NCBI GenBank assembly: GCA_902790495.1
Contig: CADASK010000028.1
Coordinates: 30,528-94,527 of the forward strand
Direction: 5' to 3'
Source: an uncultured Eubacteriales bacterium
GTDB taxonomy: Bacteria; Bacillota; Clostridia; Christensenellales; Aristaeellaceae
DNA: 64,000 nt
The notes under the pieces: generated by a model
What the model was told of the DNA's origin: nothing
The model's database searches: none
Seen by the model: the letters and a program-made list of their open reading frames with translations, nothing else
Shown: in pieces, positions 1-8,163 of the stretch
Position numbering within the stretch: position 1 is the first letter of the stretch
Layout of the letters: each line of letters begins with the position of its first letter
Translations under genes and position numbers: made by a program

Positions 1-1
1 G

Positions 2-373
2 CGTATAGACCGCATTTCCGAGGAGGTTCGCCGCGAGGTGGACCGCATCATCCGCGACGAGCTGCACGACCCGCGCATCGACGGCACCTTCTCCGTCACC
101 CGGGCGGAGGTCACCCGCGACCTGCGCTACGCCAAGATCTACGTCTCCGTGCTGGAGGACGACAAGCGCGCGCCCTTCCTGGCGGCCTGCAAGAGCGCCG
201 CGGGCTACATCCGCCGCGCCTTGGGCAAGGAGATGATCATCCGCACCGCACCGGAGCTGATCTTCGTTGAGGACAACAACATCGCCTACGGCGTGCACAT
301 CGCCAAGGTGCTCAAGGACGTGGACATGGGCGACTGGACGGACGAAGAGACCGGGAACGCGGAGGAGCTATGA
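2..373 (+). CDS. rbfA: Ribosome-binding factor A (5' end cut by window)
   Basis: RbfA is a small KH-like protein that binds the 30S subunit and helps mature the 5' end of 16S rRNA. The frame is open from base 2 and reads RIDRISEEVRREV before the DELHDPRI segment typical of RbfA, so only the first few residues are missing. The middle holds the family's VTRDLRYAKIYVSVL strand and the C-terminal half holds RTAPELIFVEDN. The stop overlaps the next start as ATGA, so this gene is coupled to nrnA. The order rbfA-nrnA-truB-ribF is the usual one in Bacillota, downstream of infB. Confidence 0.95.
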   Translation, partial: RIDRISEEVRREVDRIIRDELHDPRIDGTFSVTRAEVTRDLRYAKIYVSVLEDDKRAPFLAACKSAAGYIRRALGKEMIIRTAPELIFVEDNNIAYGVHIAKVLKDVDMGDWTDEETGNAEEL

Positions 374-1374
374 GCGATCGCAATCTGTCAGCCCTGGCGG
401 AGACCCTTCGTGCGGCGCAAAGCGTCTGCCTGGTCTCCCATGAATTCCCGGACGGGGACACCATCGGCTCGGCCCTGGCCCTGCGCATCGGCCTGGAGCG
501 CCTGGGCAAGACTGTGGAGCACTTCTGCGTGCACAAGGTGCCGGACAACCTGATGGAGCTGCCGGGCGCAACCCGGGTTCGCCTGGCGGAGAGCCTGCGC
601 GGGGACGAGCGCTTCGATCTGCTGCTGTGCGTGGACATCGCCGACGAGCGGCGCGCGGGCACGCTGGACGGCAAGCCTGTGATGGACATGCTGCGCGTCC
701 GCTGTGCCCGCACGGCCCAGGTGGATCACCACGGCACCAACCCAGGCTACTGCGAGGTGAACAGCGTGGACGGTAGCGCGGCGGCTGCGGGCCTTTTGGT
801 GCGCGAGCTGCTGGACGTGCTGGGCGTCGCGCTGGATACGGACCTCGCGGCTTGCCTGTACACCGCCATCGCCACGGACACCGGCAACTTCTCCCACGGC
901 AACACGTCGGCGGAGGTCTTCCGCGCGGCGGCGTCGCTGATGGATGCCGGGCTGGAGCTGACCCGGTGGAACCGCCGCCTGTTCGTGGAGCGCGCCATGC
1001 CCAAGCAGCTGCTGATCGCCCGCGCCATGAACTCCCTGCGCTACCTGTGCGGGGGACGGCTGGGCGTCATCACCCTGTCCCGGCAGGACTTTGCCGAGGC
1101 GAAGGCCACCGCGGAGCACGCCGACGATATTGTGAACATCGCCCTGGATACCGAGGGCACGGTGATGGCCCTGCTGGCCCGGGAGGAGGCGAGCGGCGGC
1201 ATCAAGTGCAGCCTGCGCGCCCTGGCGCCCCTGCGGGTGGACGAGATCGCCCGCTCCTTCGGCGGCGGCGGCCATGCCCAGGCCTCCGGCTGCACGGTGG
1301 CGGGTGAACTGGGCGAGGTCACCGAGCGGGTGACAGCGGCGATGGAAAAGGAACTGAAAAAACAGAACGTATGA
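370..1374 (+). CDS. nrnA: DHH/DHHA1 phosphoesterase (NanoRNase/pAp phosphatase)
   Basis: A 334-residue cytosolic DHH-DHHA1 protein of the NrnA type. The family degrades 2-5 nt RNA oligonucleotides and dephosphorylates 3'-phosphoadenosine 5'-phosphate. Visible metal-binding motifs are SHEFPDGDTIGS near residue 23, LLCVDIADERR near 80, the signature VDHHGTN near 118 and TDTGNFSHGNTS near 172. The DHHA1 substrate-binding motif GGGGHAQASG lies near residue 300. Length and motif order match the family. Start and stop overlap both neighbours by ATGA, so it is translated from the rbfA-truB-ribF transcript. Confidence 0.94.
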   Translation: MSDRNLSALAETLRAAQSVCLVSHEFPDGDTIGSALALRIGLERLGKTVEHFCVHKVPDNLMELPGATRVRLAESLRGDERFDLLLCVDIADERRAGTLDGKPVMDMLRVRCARTAQVDHHGTNPGYCEVNSVDGSAAAAGLLVRELLDVLGVALDTDLAACLYTAIATDTGNFSHGNTSAEVFRAAASLMDAGLELTRWNRRLFVERAMPKQLLIARAMNSLRYLCGGRLGVITLSRQDFAEAKATAEHADDIVNIALDTEGTVMALLAREEASGGIKCSLRALAPLRVDEIARSFGGGGHAQASGCTVAGELGEVTERVTAAMEKELKKQNV

Positions 1375-2282
1375 ACGGATTTCTGAACATCCTCAAGCCC
1401 CCGGGCATGACCAGCGCCGCGGTGGTGGGCAACGTCCGCCGCCTGACCGGCGAAAAGCGCGTCGGCCACGCGGGCACCCTCGATCCTGAGGCGGCTGGCG
1501 TGCTGCCGGTGATGGTGGGCCGCGCGGCGCGCCTCTTCGATTACCTCACCGAGAAGGAAAAGACCTACGTCGCCGAGTGCGCCTTCGGCTGCGAGACCGA
1601 CACCCAGGACGCCCAGGGCACCGTGACCCGCACGGGCGACGCCTATCCGACCCTGGACGCGGTGAAGGCGGCGGCGCAGAGCCTGACCGGCGACATCCTG
1701 CAGCGGCCCAGCGCCTACAGCGCGGTGAAGCGGGACGGCAAGGCCCTGTACGAGCTGGCGCGGGCCGGGCGGAGCGTGGAGATCGAGCCGAGGCCCGTGC
1801 ACATTGAGCGGATCGACGTCGGCCCGGAGACCGGGAACCACGGCGTGATGCTGACCGTGACCTGCGGCCGGGGCACCTACATCCGCGCCCTGTGCGAGGA
1901 CATCGGGCGGCTGTGCGGCTGTCCGGCCCACATGCGGTTTCTGCTGCGGACGCGCACCGGCGTGTTCGATATCGCCGACGCGGTGACGCTGGAGGAGGCC
2001 GCCGAGGCTGCGGCGCAGGGGCGGCTGGCCGAGCTGCTGACGCCGATGGACGCGCCGCTGGGGCATCTGCCGCGGCTGGAGGTGCCGGAGGCGTGGTACA
2101 AGCCGGCCTTCAACGGCGTGAGTTTGCCGGTGGAGGCTTTCGGCGCGGAGCAGCTGGCGGAAGAAACGCTGGTCCGCCTGTACGCGGGCGAGGTGTTTTT
2201 GGGGCTTGCGAGCAGGCAGGGGGAAACCATGACCTGGCGGGTCATTCTGGCTGATCATAAAGATATGGAGAGTTGCCGATGA
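1371..2282 (+). CDS. truB: tRNA pseudouridine-55 synthase
   Basis: TruB isomerises U55 to pseudouridine in the T-loop of nearly all tRNAs. The 303-residue protein starts with the family's GFLNILKPPGMTS and carries the catalytic aspartate in GHAGTLDPEAAGVLPV near residue 38. The KTYVAE segment, the SAVKRDGKALYELAR segment and CGRGTYIRALCEDIG follow in the usual order. The extra C-terminal part resembles a short PUA-like extension. It overlaps nrnA by ATGA upstream and ribF by ATGA downstream. Confidence 0.96.
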   Translation: MNGFLNILKPPGMTSAAVVGNVRRLTGEKRVGHAGTLDPEAAGVLPVMVGRAARLFDYLTEKEKTYVAECAFGCETDTQDAQGTVTRTGDAYPTLDAVKAAAQSLTGDILQRPSAYSAVKRDGKALYELARAGRSVEIEPRPVHIERIDVGPETGNHGVMLTVTCGRGTYIRALCEDIGRLCGCPAHMRFLLRTRTGVFDIADAVTLEEAAEAAAQGRLAELLTPMDAPLGHLPRLEVPEAWYKPAFNGVSLPVEAFGAEQLAEETLVRLYAGEVFLGLASRQGETMTWRVILADHKDMESCR

Positions 2283-3181
2283 GAATCCTTCGCGATCCGG
2301 CCCTGGCGGGGCCGTGTGTGCTGATCCTGGGCATGTTCGACGGTGTCCACCGGGGACATCAGGCGCTGCTGATGCGCGGGGCCGAGCTGGCGGAGGCCCA
2401 CGAGCTGCCGCTGGTGGTGTGCACCTTTGAGCCGCACCCGCTGGAGGTGCTGATGCCCGACCGCGCGCCGAAGCGCCTGACTACCCCGGCCGAGCGCGCC
2501 GGGCTGATGGCCTCCTTCGGCGTGGACGATCTGTGCGTGCACGCCTTCACCCATGAGCTGGCGAGCCAGACGCCCGAGGCCTTTGCCCGGATGCTCACGG
2601 AGATCTACCAGCCCCGGTATGTGGTGTGCGGCTTCAACTTCACCTTCGGGCGCGAGGGCCGCGGCAACGGCAGCCTGCTGTGCGCCTACGGTGCGGCCCA
2701 CGGCTTTGAGACCTGCGTGATCCCCGCGGTGGAGGTGGACGGCGAGACCGTGTCCTCCACGAGGGCCCGCAAGGCGCTGGAGGCCGGCGACATCCGCGCC
2801 CTGAGCCGGATGCTCGGCCACGCCTGGACGCTGACGGGCCTGGCGGAGGATGCCGAGAGTGTTACGGGGGCTGTCCGCGTGGACGGCCCGGCGGTGAAGG
2901 CGCTGCCTGCCTGCGGGGTCTACGCCTGCTACGTGAGCCTGCGGGACGGCGAGAGCTTCCGGGCGATGGTGCAGGTCAGCCGCACGACGGAGGAGGACAG
3001 TCCGAAGACTGTGACCGCCATGCTGCTGGACGAGCGGGTGAAGCTGGCCGGCGAAATGGTGAGGCTGACCTTCATGGAGTGCCTGCGCCCGGCAAAGCGC
3101 TTTGACTCCCCGGAGGCCTACACCGCGCAGCTTCAGCAGGACGCGGAAACTGCCAAAGCGTATTTTACGCGGATTAAATAA
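2279..3181 (+). CDS. ribF: RibF family FAD synthetase with degenerate riboflavin kinase domain
   Basis: RibF normally joins an N-terminal FMN adenylyltransferase to a C-terminal riboflavin kinase. The adenylyltransferase half looks intact: GMFDGVHRGHQ near residue 18, TFEPHPLEVL, CGFNFTFGREGRG and SSTRARKALEAGDI. The kinase half keeps the overall layout (LPACGVYACYV, ECLRPAKRFDSPEAYTAQL). However, the ATP/Mg-binding GFPTAN motif and the NIGxRPTF motif are not recognisable; VSRTTEED stands where the latter is expected. This 300-residue protein may therefore make FAD from FMN but not FMN from riboflavin. The ATG start overlaps the truB stop and has a GGAG site about 8 bases upstream. Confidence 0.9.
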   Translation: MRILRDPALAGPCVLILGMFDGVHRGHQALLMRGAELAEAHELPLVVCTFEPHPLEVLMPDRAPKRLTTPAERAGLMASFGVDDLCVHAFTHELASQTPEAFARMLTEIYQPRYVVCGFNFTFGREGRGNGSLLCAYGAAHGFETCVIPAVEVDGETVSSTRARKALEAGDIRALSRMLGHAWTLTGLAEDAESVTGAVRVDGPAVKALPACGVYACYVSLRDGESFRAMVQVSRTTEEDSPKTVTAMLLDERVKLAGEMVRLTFMECLRPAKRFDSPEAYTAQLQQDAETAKAYFTRIK

Positions 3182-3230
3182 CACTCTTTCTATTCGTTCC
3201 ATATTGATCTGTTCAATATCGAGGCGGCGA

Positions 3231-3329
3231 GCGAAGGGGTGCAGGGGGCTCGGAGCGCCCGGAAAACGCCATGTTATGGCGTTTTCAGCGGAGAGCGGGC
3301 GGCAGCCCCGGACCGATCGCAAAGCCCCC
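3231..3329 (+). repeat. Family A dispersed repeat, long form, 3' half missing
   Basis: It begins with GCGAAGGGGTGCAGGGGGC and contains the long-form inner module with the perfect hairpin GAAAACGCCAT-GTT-ATGGCGTTTTC. It stops after GATCGCAAAGCCCCC. The distal GCGCC/GGCGC hairpin found in other copies is absent and the sequence passes straight into the coding region of the deaminase-like gene. The junction suggests the repeat replaced the original 5' end of that gene. Confidence 0.85.
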
Positions 3330-5768
3330 GTCGAGCTGGACCGCGCGGGGGACGCGCTGACCTACACCCTGCGCACCCCGAACCACGCCACCGGCAACCT
3401 GATCACCAATCTGGCGCGGGTCTGCGGCCTGCCGCTGAGCTTCGACCCGGACGGGCTGAAGGTCATCCGCGGGGAGATCCCCTGCTATGTGGACGACCGC
3501 AACCGCGAGGTCTTCGTGCTGCGCATGGGCGACACCAAGGTGGCCAACATCTACCCGGACGGCGCGGTGGAGCGCAAGGCCTACATCCCGGCCATCGCCA
3601 AGACGCTGATGAGCCAGACCAAGGATTACCGCCTGGACATCCGCAAGACCCTGGTGAAGACCTACATCCTCCGGGACGTGAAATTCCGCGCCGACCTGCA
3701 CACCCACATGAACGCGAACCTCGACCCGGACATCCTCATCGCCCTGGGCATCCGCCACCAGATCCGCTACCCGCTGTACTACATCAGGAAGCTGGGCCTG
3801 CGGATGACGGCGCAGCAGCGGGACGAGCTGGAGATACGCCGGGCCGCGGAGGCGGAGTGCTGGGCGGATTCCGGACTGAAGGGCAAGTACCTCGACCGGA
3901 AGATCGACGACAACACCTTCATCAACTTTGCGGATTTCATGCTCTCCAGCCCGGAGAACACGGCCTACAACCTGCCGCGCATCCGCGCCTCGCTGACCAT
4001 CCTGAAGGACGGCCAGGCGGTGTTCACCAACCTGGAGAAGGTGTACCTCTACCGCTACGTCTTCACGAAGGGACAGCCCCACGGCGACCGCGTGCCGCCG
4101 GGGAATATTGGCCGCATCCCGGACCGGGACATCGTGCGGGCGCTGGAGCGGATGGAGGCGGACGGCAGGCACCCGGTCTTCCGGGACAACACGGTCTTCG
4201 AGGACAAGCTGCTGTGGATCGCGCGCTCGGCCGCGGCCAAGGGCGTGCGCTACATGGAGATCTCCGACACGGCCCTGGTTAAGCCCGCCGAGGCGCCGCG
4301 CATGCTGGCCCAGGCGCACCGGGTGCTGCCCGCCGTGGAGCGGGAGACCGGCGTCGTCATCCGCTTCCTGGCGGGCATCCGCCGGATCCCGCTGACCCTT
4401 GTGCGGGATCAGATCGCGGCCCAGGGCACCCTGCGGGACAGCCTGCGCACGGTGCGCGCCGTGGCCTGCGACCCCTACGTGGCGGGCAGCGACATCCTGG
4501 GCGAGGAGATCAACGACATCCGCGAGCTGCAGCCGGTGATCCGCGAGCTGGTGCGCGTGGCCGGGGAGAACGAGGGCTTCACCCTGCGCATTCACGCGGG
4601 CGAGAACGATTCCCTGCGGGACAACGTGGCCAACAGCCTGCGCTGCGTGCGGGAGTCCCTGGCTCCCGGCCAGCCCATGCCGGCCCTGCGCATAGGCCAC
4701 GGCCTGTACACCGCCAACCTGGCCTCCCGCAAGGGACGCCAGCTGATCGAGGATCTGCGCGGGAGCGGGGCGGTGCTGGAGTTCCAGATCACCTCCAACG
4801 TGCGGCTCAACAACCTCTCGGAGCTCTCGCATCATCCGCTGAAGCAGTACCTGCGGGGCGGCATTCCCTGCGTGCAGGGCACGGACGGCGGCGCGCTCTA
4901 CGGCACGGACTCCATCGACGAGGAGCTGTCGCTGGAGCGCTTCCTCGAGCTGAGCCACGAGGAGCTGCTGGCCATGCGCCGGGCCGAGGACAGCGTGCGG
5001 GAGCAGGGCATGAAGGCCCTCAGCCGCAAGCGCGCGGGCTTCGCGGCCCTGGTGAAGGGCGCGGACATCGAGAGCTTCTACGCGTCGCGCATCGCGGCCG
5101 TGGAGGAGGACGGCACCGCCCTGACCGGCGGCAAGAAGCGGCTGGAGAGCGCCGCGGCCCTGGCGGAGCAGATCTGCGGGATCGACACGGGCCGAGTGCC
5201 CGTGGTGCTGCTGGGCGGCAGCTTCAACAGCGACCGCCACACCACCCGGACTCGGGAGCCCTTCCTGCGGCTCATCGACGCGCTGACAGAGCAGCTCGAC
5301 CCGGAGAAGGTCTGCTTCGTGATCGGCCACCGGCTGACGGGCTACGAGGGCTACCTGGCGCGCCAGGCTCGAGGACGCTTCCCGCTCTGGGCCATCGTGC
5401 CGACCCGCCTGCGGGAGAGCGAGGCCGAGCGCCTGCGGGAGAGCGGCGCGGGTATCCGCGTCTCCATCGAGCCCAGCGGCATGGGCGTGTACAAGTCCTT
5501 CGCCTACGAGATCTTCAAGCGCAGGCCCTCGGTGCTCATCGCCCTGGACGGCAACTCCGCCGGGGCCAACACCGTGCAGGAGGCCAAGAACGGCAAGCGC
5601 CGGTGCCGCATCTTCGTCAGCCGCCACTCGCGGCTGCTCTCGGCCAAGGCGAGGTCGCTGGAGGGCTACGTGAGCCTGATCGGCGGCGACGAGACGGACG
5701 GCGGGGACGCCCGGGCCATCGCCGAGGCGGTGGAGAGCGTCTGGCTCGAGATGCGCGGCGAGGCTTGA
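3276..5768 (+). CDS. Adenosine deaminase-like protein fused to a C-terminal Rossmann-like domain
   Basis: An 830-residue protein if read from the ATG inside the upstream repeat. Residues about 135-600 hold a metal-dependent deaminase barrel: HTH metal pair (H142, H144), HAGE (H440, catalytic E443), GHG (H475), a SN motif and TDGG (D537). All zinc ligands and the catalytic Glu are therefore present. A long insertion separates the HxH from the rest of the barrel. Residues about 20-135 form an unassigned N-terminal domain. Residues about 640-825 start with VPVVLLGGSFN and look like a Rossmann/SLOG-type nucleotide-binding fold (inference). The first 18 residues come from repeat DNA, so the native start may be lost. 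Substrate unknown; a free or signalling adenine nucleotide is plausible. A distant parallel is RdrB of RADAR defence, but no partner ATPase is present. Confidence 0.7.
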   Translation: MAFSAESGRQPRTDRKAPVELDRAGDALTYTLRTPNHATGNLITNLARVCGLPLSFDPDGLKVIRGEIPCYVDDRNREVFVLRMGDTKVANIYPDGAVERKAYIPAIAKTLMSQTKDYRLDIRKTLVKTYILRDVKFRADLHTHMNANLDPDILIALGIRHQIRYPLYYIRKLGLRMTAQQRDELEIRRAAEAECWADSGLKGKYLDRKIDDNTFINFADFMLSSPENTAYNLPRIRASLTILKDGQAVFTNLEKVYLYRYVFTKGQPHGDRVPPGNIGRIPDRDIVRALERMEADGRHPVFRDNTVFEDKLLWIARSAAAKGVRYMEISDTALVKPAEAPRMLAQAHRVLPAVERETGVVIRFLAGIRRIPLTLVRDQIAAQGTLRDSLRTVRAVACDPYVAGSDILGEEINDIRELQPVIRELVRVAGENEGFTLRIHAGENDSLRDNVANSLRCVRESLAPGQPMPALRIGHGLYTANLASRKGRQLIEDLRGSGAVLEFQITSNVRLNNLSELSHHPLKQYLRGGIPCVQGTDGGALYGTDSIDEELSLERFLELSHEELLAMRRAEDSVREQGMKALSRKRAGFAALVKGADIESFYASRIAAVEEDGTALTGGKKRLESAAALAEQICGIDTGRVPVVLLGGSFNSDRHTTRTREPFLRLIDALTEQLDPEKVCFVIGHRLTGYEGYLARQARGRFPLWAIVPTRLRESEAERLRESGAGIRVSIEPSGMGVYKSFAYEIFKRRPSVLIALDGNSAGANTVQEAKNGKRRCRIFVSRHSRLLSAKARSLEGYVSLIGGDETDGGDARAIAEAVESVWLEMRGEA

Positions 5769-6041
5769 ATGCCAGTTTCTGGCACTTGAACCGGATGCAA
5801 GGTTTGCAACTTTTTTTCCGCGGGCTGCAAAAACGCGGCGCTGGACGGCGGAGGTCTCCGCCCGGGCCCGCGCGCTGTACTCAGCCGGCAGGACAGGCCT
5901 GCGGCATGGAAAAACCGGCCAAACTTTTTTGCCTTTTTACAAGAAAAGACTTGCATTTTCCGCGTCTATGTGAGAAAATAGCGTATGTTAAAATATCTCT
6001 ACCGGTATTTTGGCATATTAAAAATGAGGAGGAATCCAAAC

Positions 6042-7967
6042 ATGAAGAAGTTCCTTGCGGTACTTCTGGCTGCGATGATGGTTCTGTCCATGACCGCGTC
6101 CTTCGCCGAGGAAGCTGCGGCTCCCGCTGAGAAGGGCACTATCGTCTATGGCGCCACTACCGAAATCGGCGGCGACTTCGCCCCCGGCCCCTGGTACACG
6201 AACAACGCCACCGACAAGATGCTCCGTGATCTGAGCAACGACTATGCTACGGTCGTGACCGATCAGGGCGGCGCCTATGTCATCAACGAGACCGTGTGCG
6301 AGAGCATCGACGGCGTCGTGAATGAGGATGGCACCAAGACCTTCACCATCAAGGTGAAGGAGGGCCTCGTGTACAACAACGGCGAAGCCATCACCATCAA
6401 GGACTTTGTGTGGCCCGTGGTGTTCTCCAGCTCCAAGCTGATGACCGACCTTGGCGCGAAGCTGACCGGTTATCTGACCTATGTGGGCGGCCAGGAATAC
6501 TATGACGGCACCGCCACCGCCATCAGCGGTGTCCGCATGCTGGACGACTACACCATGTCCCTGCAGATCGTCGCGGATAAGATCCCCTATTTCTATGATA
6601 TGGCTTATGCCAGCGTGCAGGCGTTCAACCTGAAGTACTGGCTGGGCGAGGGCATCGACGTGGCGGACGACGGCGAGGGCTGCTACTTCACCGGCGACTA
6701 CACGCTGGACAGCGTGAAGGCCGCTCTGGATTACAGCCGCTTCAACGCCAGTGAGGACCGCGTCTCCGCTGGCCCCTACAACCTGGTTGAGTACGATGTG
6801 GCCGCCAAGCAGGCGACCCTGACCATCAACCCCAACTACCAGGGCAACTTCGAAGGCCAGAAGCCCTCGATCGCCAAGATCGTCGTGCTGCGCGCCGAGG
6901 ACGCCACCTGGGCCGACGCCATCAAGACCGGCGGCTTCAACTTCTATGACACCATCACCGATGGTTCTCAGATCAACACCGCCATGGACATCATGGAAGA
7001 CGACTCCGTGAAGGAAGCGCTGGGCTATGGCTTCAACTATGTCCAGTTCGACCGCGCGGGCTATGGCTTCCTGCACTTCTCCTGCGACTTTGGCCCGACC
7101 CAGTTCCCCGCTGTGCGTCATGCCATCGCCCAGCTGCTCGACCGCAATGAGTTTGCCAACACCTTCTGCCAGGGCTGGGGCGGCGTCGTCAACAGCCAGT
7201 ACGGCACCGGTCTGTGGCAGTATCAGGAAGCCGAGGAGTGGCTCAACGAGAACCTGAACACCTATCCCTACGATCCCGACGCGGCCGTGCAGACCCTGAT
7301 CGACGACGGCTGGGTGTATGCCGAGGACGGCTCCGACTATGTCGAGGGCATCCGCTGGAAGAAGGTTACCGCTGAGGAAGCCGGCACCTATCAGTACAAC
7401 GTGACCCTGGCTGACGGCACCATCCTGATGCCCCTGAAGATGGACTGGTCCTCTTCTGACGGCAACTCCGTGTCCGACCTGCTGAGCGTCATGCTGGCCA
7501 ATGGCCCGCAGACCGCCGCCGCCGGTATCGAGATCAACCAGCAGGTGATGACCTTCACCGAGCTGCTGAACTACTACTATCGCGACGCGACCCAGGGCGA
7601 CAAGTACGGTGTGCCCACCTACTGCCTGTTCAACCTGGCCAACAACTTCAACCCCGCCTTCGACCAGTCCTATGAGTGGACCCAGGATCCCGACATGATC
7701 GCTCAGGGCTACAACGTGAGCCGTCTGATGGATCCTGAGATGGATCGCCTCTCCATGGAAATGGTGTACGGCGTGGACAGCACGGACACCGAGAAGTACA
7801 TGGATATCTGGAAGCAGTATGAGCTCCGCTGGAACGAGCAGCTGCCCCAGGTGCCGCTGTACAGCAACGTGTACATCTCCATGTATCCCGAGTGGCTGGA
7901 GAACTACAACCAGGATTCCTTCTGGAACTTTGAGCAGGCGATCCTGTACGCGACTGTCGCTGAGTAA
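6042..7967 (+). CDS. ABC transporter substrate-binding protein, family 5 (peptide/nickel type)
   Basis: A 641-residue exported solute-binding protein, longer than the usual 520-560. It opens with a classical signal peptide MKKFLAVLLAAMMVLS ending at SFA-EE. The family 5 pattern follows, with IKVKEGLVYNNGEAITIKDF (residues around 110) and GPYNLVEYD (around 245). The ligand cannot be told from the sequence. The ATG was chosen because AGGAGG lies 9 bases upstream and the signal peptide begins there; longer in-frame readings add only charged residues. Its codon choice is less GC-biased than its neighbours, as expected for an abundant protein. The 270 bases upstream are AT-richer, with no convincing promoter hexamers. 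The DppBCDF genes follow. Confidence 0.92.
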   Translation: MKKFLAVLLAAMMVLSMTASFAEEAAAPAEKGTIVYGATTEIGGDFAPGPWYTNNATDKMLRDLSNDYATVVTDQGGAYVINETVCESIDGVVNEDGTKTFTIKVKEGLVYNNGEAITIKDFVWPVVFSSSKLMTDLGAKLTGYLTYVGGQEYYDGTATAISGVRMLDDYTMSLQIVADKIPYFYDMAYASVQAFNLKYWLGEGIDVADDGEGCYFTGDYTLDSVKAALDYSRFNASEDRVSAGPYNLVEYDVAAKQATLTINPNYQGNFEGQKPSIAKIVVLRAEDATWADAIKTGGFNFYDTITDGSQINTAMDIMEDDSVKEALGYGFNYVQFDRAGYGFLHFSCDFGPTQFPAVRHAIAQLLDRNEFANTFCQGWGGVVNSQYGTGLWQYQEAEEWLNENLNTYPYDPDAAVQTLIDDGWVYAEDGSDYVEGIRWKKVTAEEAGTYQYNVTLADGTILMPLKMDWSSSDGNSVSDLLSVMLANGPQTAAAGIEINQQVMTFTELLNYYYRDATQGDKYGVPTYCLFNLANNFNPAFDQSYEWTQDPDMIAQGYNVSRLMDPEMDRLSMEMVYGVDSTDTEKYMDIWKQYELRWNEQLPQVPLYSNVYISMYPEWLENYNQDSFWNFEQAILYATVAE

Positions 7968-8011
7968 TCAGAGAGCAGCCGTCTCCGGCGTGCTGATTTA
8001 ACCGGAAAGAG

Positions 8012-8037
8012 GGGGCGGGCCTTCCAAGACCCGCCCC
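8012..8037 (+). terminator. Hairpin between binding protein and permease genes
   Basis: GGGGCGGG and CCCGCCCC form an 8-bp GC stem with a 10-base loop, followed by TGTTTC. It lacks a strong T-run, so it is more likely a partial terminator or a 3' stabiliser that lets the binding protein accumulate above the permease subunits. Confidence 0.5.
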
Positions 8038-8060
8038 TGTTTCATACAAACAGAATACGT

Positions 8061-8124
8061 CATGCATAATGCGGAGGGAAGCGCCCCCCTCACCGCGCTC
8101 CGACTTCCTTCCGCATTGTGCATG
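8061..8124. repeat. 64-bp imperfect inverted repeat (family D)
   Basis: Two 21-base arms, starting CATGCATAATGCGGAGG and ending TTCCGCATTGTGCATG, match at 19 of 21 positions around a 22-base centre. Other spacers of the window do not contain it. It looks like a small MITE-like or structural element lying just before the ribosome binding site of the dppB-like gene. Confidence 0.6.
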
Positions 8125-8163
8125 GCACAGGGTTCATTTTTCCTAACAAAAGGGGAGAAGCAC

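Noticed and set aside
3276-5768. RADAR defence system
   Set aside because: Only a deaminase is present. No RdrA-type ATPase lies nearby and the gene follows a housekeeping operon.
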